A DNA stretch of 64,000 bases from Sepioteuthis lessoniana. Its lineage: Eukaryota; Mollusca; Cephalopoda; Myopsida; Loliginidae. Location: the NCBI GenBank assembly GCA_963585895.1, contig OY757939.1:40196141-40260140 (forward strand), given 5' to 3'. The translations under genes and the position numbers were made by a program. Every line of letters starts with the position of its first letter. The first letter of the stretch is position 1. The notes beneath the pieces were generated by a model. That model saw nothing but the letters and a program-made list of their open reading frames with translations, was not told the DNA's origin and made no database searches. Of the stretch, positions 59,870 to 64,000 are shown in pieces.

Positions 59870-60336
59870 TGGTTGGTTGGGTTTTATGGTATATCAACAT
59901 TTGTAGGTTATTTAATGTCAAATCCATTTTTATATGAATAATCAGTTCTATTTCAAACACAATTTAACATGAGTACACAGTTTAATTGTCAAAAACATTA
60001 CTATTTCAAACTATTCAGTTTAATCAAACAGTTCTAATTCAAACAATTCAGTTTTGTCAAAAACAGTTCGATATCAAACAATTCAGTTTAGCATAAGTAA
60101 GCAGTTTAGTTCTATTTGACCCATAGATAGGACCCTATTAGGTGCTACCACTCCAGGCCAGAGTGGACCTGAGAGCGATGGCAATAAAGGGGTACTCCAC
60201 ATTCCCCAAAGCCCTAGCATCACTGGAACCTCACCATCAGATTGTTTAGTATCATATCCAGGATATTCATTGGGGGAGTCTTACCCCTCTGGAGAGATGT
60301 AGTCGGTGTATTCTATAGCCCAAACTGACTGGGCAA
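59870..60336 (-). repeat. rpA retroposon with perfect 12-bp target duplication
   Basis: Bounded by ACTAACTATAGA at 59858-59869 and 60337-60348. The tail end is TGGTTGGTTGGGTTTTATGG, so the sense strand finishes in an AACC-type simple repeat. The other end is ATTCTATAGCCCAAACTGAC TGGGCAA. It has short CAATTCAGTTTA repeats instead of the usual modules. Best evidence for the mode of movement of this family. Confidence 0.92.
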
Positions 60337-60647
60337 ACTAACTATAGAGTAATTGCCCTTATTTATATATCTATTAGCAATTAATTATAATATAAAGTAG
60401 GATGTGAGTTGATATTAAAACTCAAAGGTGTTATTTAAGATTGAACTATCTAATAAGAGGAATAAGCCGGAATCAAGAAAAATAAAAATTACCTTCAAAC
60501 ACAAACAAAAATAGTAAATGCAACATTTAAATAATATTCAAAATATGTGGTCATTAAAACAAAAGAATTATAAATAGTTGAAATAAAAAGATGAATTATG
60601 GATACCAATAAACAAGTTTGATTAAATTAAGTAAAAATATACATATA
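60337..60647. other. AT-rich, no feature recognised
   Basis: Apart from the second target duplication at its left edge, nothing identified. Confidence 0.4.
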
Positions 60648-60841
60648 AGGGTGGAGCGAAAAGTTCATAGGATGATGTTATATCTGCTGTTGATAACTTT
60701 TTTTTCCCCAATGGATCCAAGCACTGCAACACTGATGAAAGAAGTGTATTGACCATGAGACGATGTTGAAAAATAAACCTCACTTGATCACATTGTATAA
60801 AATTATCTTGGTTAGCCTATGAATGTTTCAGCTAACACTTG
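60648..60841 (+). mobile_element. MITE-M copy 4
   Basis: TA at 60646-60647 and 60842-60843. Ends AGGGTGGAGCGAAAAGTTCA and GAATGTTTCAGCTAACACTTG. Interior GATGATGTTATATCTGCTGT and AAAATAAACCTCACTTGATC. Confidence 0.82.
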
Positions 60842-60843
60842 TA

Positions 60844-61903
60844 CATATCTTGCATTATTCAAAGTTTCAATAAATCCAACTAAAACATTTCTATTATCAT
60901 GAAAATAGAGAAATTGATGAAAAGTAATAAATAGTAATAACAAATAATATAACAACAAGACAGTTATAAATTTCAATTAGAATGATGAAAGTAAGAGATG
61001 AAGAAAAAAAAAAAAGAAAAAAAAAAAAGATAGATTATAATATTGTATCAATTTGTAAAAATTCTGAATTTGACTGCAGTAAAAGAACATGTTGAAGAGA
61101 GAAAATATTGAATTAGTTATTTTATTTGTCAGTTGATTTTATAGACTGGGTAGAAATATCGATTAAATTTTATAAGGATGCATAGTCTTTAGACATCTTC
61201 AGGTTCTTAGAAACACAGATCACTTCCACAATATTTTCTCTTTAATTTTACAAAGAGGTTCATATATAAAATCAATTCATGGTTAAAAAACTAAAAGCTA
61301 TTTGAAAAAAAAAAAAAAAAAAAAAAGTTTTTAATAAATATCAAATCAAAGAAAAAATGTGGTTGATTAATCATATATTGATTACATATAAGCATGATTT
61401 TGTAGTTCTTTTTATATTTTATTATATACATTTTTAAAATGGATTGATGGACAAGGTATAAGTCATTGTGGAAGTGAAAGATACAATGGAGGGACCATGA
61501 AAAATAAATAATTATTAATACATTTTATCAATATTTATACATCTCTATAACTTTTTGAAACAATAAAACAAAAACATTATACAAAAAACACAAAGCCTTA
61601 TTCAACTTCAACTATTCAAAATGTAAAATTATAAATAAATGCTTTCATTTTAAAAATCTCAAATCTATTTCTTTAATTTTCCTTACAATACTACTAAATA
61701 TTAGAATCATGTTAGTCAAAACTGTGTGTGAAATAAACAAATAGTTCTAAAAACGTTTTTTCAGGAATAAAAGAAGGGATCAAAGACTGGCGAGCAGAAC
61801 AGAATAAAAGCTAAAATGTCTGGTGACCTCCTCATTTAGTTTCATGTATTCTTTTAGATAAATTTACCTAAAAGTAAAAGTAACAATTATATATAGCCAA
61901 TCC
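60844..61903. other. AT-rich, no gene recognised
   Basis: A tracts at 61003-61029 and 61305-61326. No feature identified. Confidence 0.4.
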
Positions 61904-62086
61904 TTCTGTATGAGTAGTATGCAACACAAGGTCAATTTGTGAACAGTGCTTAAAAGTTTGAATACAGAGATTTTCTTCTAGACCAGTTACCATAACAAGG
62001 TTAAAGAACCCAGCCAGCATTATTATTTATACAAAGGTGGAGGAAGAATAGTTAAATGCATACCTTTCAGAAGGGTATTAGCATTA

Positions 62087-63331
62087 ACACATCACTCAAT
62101 AAGTCCCAGGCCTAACTAATAAAATAACAACTTTAAGGCAAAATTCAACTTTATTCATCAACAGTCACCTTCTAGGGTGATACACCGATTCTAACAATTC
62201 GATGCCTTTTTTGAAGAACAATTTGTCCTTAGCCTCAAAATACGTCCAAGTTTCCAATATCACTTCTTCATTGGAGCCAAATCTCTTTCTCTGGAGCATT
62301 CTTTTGAGGTCTGAAAACAGCCAGTAGTTGCTGGGGGCCAGATTTGGAGAATTGGGTGGGTGTGGAAGCAATCTGAAGTGCGATTCATATAGTTTTGCCA
62401 TTGTTGAGATCGACTTGTGACATTGTGCATTGTCTTGGTGAAAGAGCATTTTTTTTCTTCTTCATTTGTGGTCATTTTTTGGTGATTTCTTCCTTCAAAC
62501 ACACCAATAATGCTTTGCTTGAACAGTATTTTTTCTCCATTAGAAAGCAATGCTTTATCAACACACAAAATTTAGATTTTCCCAATAATTTGAAAATTTG
62601 CAACCATAGCTTCAATTAAATGACTAATTTGTAAACTAATAATCCAATTGGACTCAAAGTTTGAAATGTGCCATTTGAAGGTTAGTACTTTATAAATCAT
62701 GTGCTTTAATTAAAGAGGCAACATCTCCACACTAAACAGTAGCTCTCTGAAACTAGTAGACAAGTTCACCTACCTAGGAAGCAGTATCTCATCAACCAAG
62801 ACATCAACATGCGACTAGGAAAGGCATGGACAGCTATCAATAGGTTATCAGTCATATGGAAGTCAGACCTGACCAATAAAATGAAACGCAACTTCTTCCA
62901 AGCAGCGGTCGTGTCAATACTGCTGTATGGATGCACTACATGGATACTAACTAAAGTTTGAAGGCAACTACACTAGAATGCTGTGAGCAATACTGAACAA
63001 GTCCTGGAGGCAACACTCTACAAAACACCAGCTGTATGGCCATTTACCACCCATCACAAAAACTATCCAAGTTAGACAACACAGCTGGAGAAGTAGGAAT
63101 AAACTCATAAGTGATGTATGCCTATGGACCCCATCACATGGATGAGCAAAGGCAGGACAACCAGCTAGAACCTACATACAGCAGCTCTGTGCCGATACAG
63201 GATGTAGCCCAGAAGACCTGTTGGAAGCAATGGATGATAGGAAAGGGTCAGGGATATCCATGTTGATGGTGCGACATTATGATGATGATGACTTTATAAA
63301 AATCATATGGATTTTTTATTGAGTGATGTGT
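62087..63331 (-). pseudogene. mariner (family M-d) inserted in SINE1, itself split by a LINE
   Basis: TA at 62085-62086 and 63332-63333. Inverted ends ACACATCACTCAATAAGTCC at left and ATTGAGTGATGTGT at right. The minus strand has transposase C-terminal sequence: MLFHQDNAQCHKSISTMAKL with the second D, then LLPHPPNSPNLAPSNYWLFS, where the SPD and third catalytic D positions are N. DLKRMLQRKRFGSNEEVILE and FFKKGIELLESVY follow. A second frame at 62568-62450 holds an upstream piece. The N-terminal half is deleted. Catalytically dead. Confidence 0.88.
62695..63289 (+). pseudogene. LINE-A copy 2, 5'-truncated, inserted in the mariner
   Basis: Flanked by ACTTTATAAA at about 62685-62694 and 63290-63299. 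It aligns to the last 0.6 kb of LINE-A copy 1, starting at the same place as GTGCTTTAATTAAAGAGGCA, and continues with AGCTCTCTGAAACTAGTAGA, GGTTATCAGTCATATGGAAG, CTGCTGTATGGATGCACTAC and GATACAGGATGTAGCCCAGA. The 3' end is GCGACATTATGATGATGATG. Encodes only C-terminal pieces (for example KLVDKFTYLGSSIS) and has frameshifts. Confidence 0.88.
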
Positions 63332-63420
63332 TATGTGAAATGTAGACAGTTCCCTCTAGGATTTGAAATTGGATTGCCATGTTCATTTTCAACACAATCA
63401 TAACTATTACACAACACACG

Positions 63421-63455
63421 CCTCATATATATGCGCACGCGCACACACAAATGTA
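63421..63455. repeat. TA/CGCA/CA simple repeat
   Basis: TATATATGCGCACGCGCACA CACAAATG, a mixed dinucleotide tract between the SINE1 head and LINE-A copy 3. Confidence 0.7.
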
Positions 63456-63930
63456 TGCATATCATCATGAAGTTGTGCCGTAAGCATGGACTTCTATGAC
63501 TCTTCCTATCATTCATTGTCTGGGTAGGTCCTCCAGACTACATCCTCAGTCGGCACAGTTGTAGGTAAATTCTTGTTGGTTGGCTAACACTAGTAAATCC
63601 ATGTGAAGTGGTCCATAAATGAACATTATTTATGATTTTGTCCTTGTTTTTCCAGCAGGGTCCAGCATGTCTTGTTTGTTTTATTTACATTGTTTTAGAG
63701 ATAGGAAGTAAGTGGCCAAACAGCTGTTGTTTCATGGGGTGTTGATTCCAGGATGTGCTAAATATAGCTCGTAGCATTCTTGTGCAGTTCCTGCCGAGCT
63801 TTTTCTTTATAAGTTTTGTCAGCATTCATGTGGTGCATCCATAGTGTAGAATTGACACTAACGCTGCTTGGAAGAGATTCCATTTTAATTCATCGGATAT
63901 ATCAGACTTCTTTATGATAAACATTCCAAG
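63456..63930 (-). pseudogene. LINE-A copy 3, diverged, minus strand
   Basis: Read on the minus strand, the sequence runs parallel to LINE-A copy 1: KSDISDELKWNLFQAALVSI, then YGCTT-stop-MLTKLIKKKL, CTRMLRAIFSTSWNQHPMKQ and QLFGHLLPI. Its 3' end is GGCACAACTTCATGATGATA. It is more diverged than copies 1 and 2, so probably an older insertion or sister subfamily. Confidence 0.75.
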
Positions 63931-63985
63931 ATGCATATTATATATATTTTACACATACAAATATACATGCACACACGGATACATA
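63931..63985. other. AT/CA-rich tract
   Basis: TATA- and CACA-rich sequence, no element recognised. Confidence 0.4.
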
Positions 63986-64000
63986 TAAGTAAAGTTGATG
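63986..64000 (-). repeat. Probable edge of another SINE3
   Basis: TAAGTAAAGTTGATG at the window end matches the left edge of minus-strand SINE3 copies (TAAGTAAAGTTGGCGACTG). Only 15 bp are visible. Confidence 0.4.

Larger units (their letters stand above)
61905..63420 (-). repeat. SINE1 split by a mariner
   Basis: Left part 61905-62086: tail complement CCAATCCTTCTGTATGAGTA, GGTCAATTTGTGAACAGTGC, CTAGACCAGTTACCATAACA, ending GGGTATTAGCAT-TA. Right part 63332-63420: TA-TGTGAAATGTAGACAG, AGGATTTGAAATTGGATTGC and TAACTATTACACAACACACG. The intact copy at 29346 has the two parts contiguous (GGTATTAGCACAATGTGAAA), so the split point is certain. Confidence 0.88.

Noticed and set aside
59870..60336. 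rpA/rpB as Helitrons, because of a terminal hairpin
   Set aside because: Helitrons leave no target duplication and end in CTRR between A and T. Several copies here have 8-12 bp duplications and no consistent CTRR.

Overview
The window looks like part of an animal genome, most likely a mollusc and probably a cephalopod (octopus-like). This rests on AT-rich sequence, split genes, several tRNA-derived SINE families, and many decayed mariner/Tc1 and non-LTR elements. The species call is inference. There are no bacterial-style operons, CRISPR arrays or free-standing tRNA/rRNA genes.

Host gene. The only host coding sequence I can support is the 5' part of a JNK-type MAP kinase on the minus strand. 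One exon (2197-2439) carries a 40-residue N-terminal extension, the conserved pre-kinase segment and the glycine-rich loop, and ends in a GTAAGT donor. A candidate upstream exon ends at 16860 with ATG-AG followed by a GTAAGA donor. It joins in frame to the 2439 acceptor and would give a 14.4-kb first intron. The rest of the kinase would lie left of position 1.

Repeat landscape. I use working names. rpA and rpB are two related non-coding interspersed families (about 0.2-0.85 kb, about 34 pieces, roughly a fifth to a quarter of the window by hand tally). One end has a short palindrome (GCCCAGTCGACTGGGC or GCCCTG-CTGA-CAGGGC types). The other end has a conserved tail, TAACCTACAAGGGTTGATAT followed by GCCATAAAACC in rpA. 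Several copies have target-site duplications of 8-12 bp, so I infer they are LINE-mobilised retroposons. Their strand is given with the tail as 3' end. SINE1-SINE4 are four tRNA-headed families. DNA transposons are one nearly complete Tc1-type element with paired internal repeats (53224-54855), five mariner relics, a four-copy mariner-like MITE family and a pogo-like MITE. Three 5'-truncated LINE fragments share one reverse transcriptase family, and a fourth fragment belongs to another LINE.

Layout. 1-20.5 kb: JNK exons and introns, with repeats clustered at 4-11 kb and few repeats at 13.5-18.6 kb. 20.5-41.8 kb: dense rpA/rpB with nested SINEs and a mariner. 41.9-45 kb: mariner relic and LINE inside LINE. 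45-53 kb: rpA/rpB and SINE1. 53.2-54.9 kb: Tc1 element. 55-64 kb: MITEs, mariners, rpA/rpB, and a SINE1 containing a mariner containing a LINE. Many insertions have legible target-site duplications, so the relative order of transposition can be read directly.
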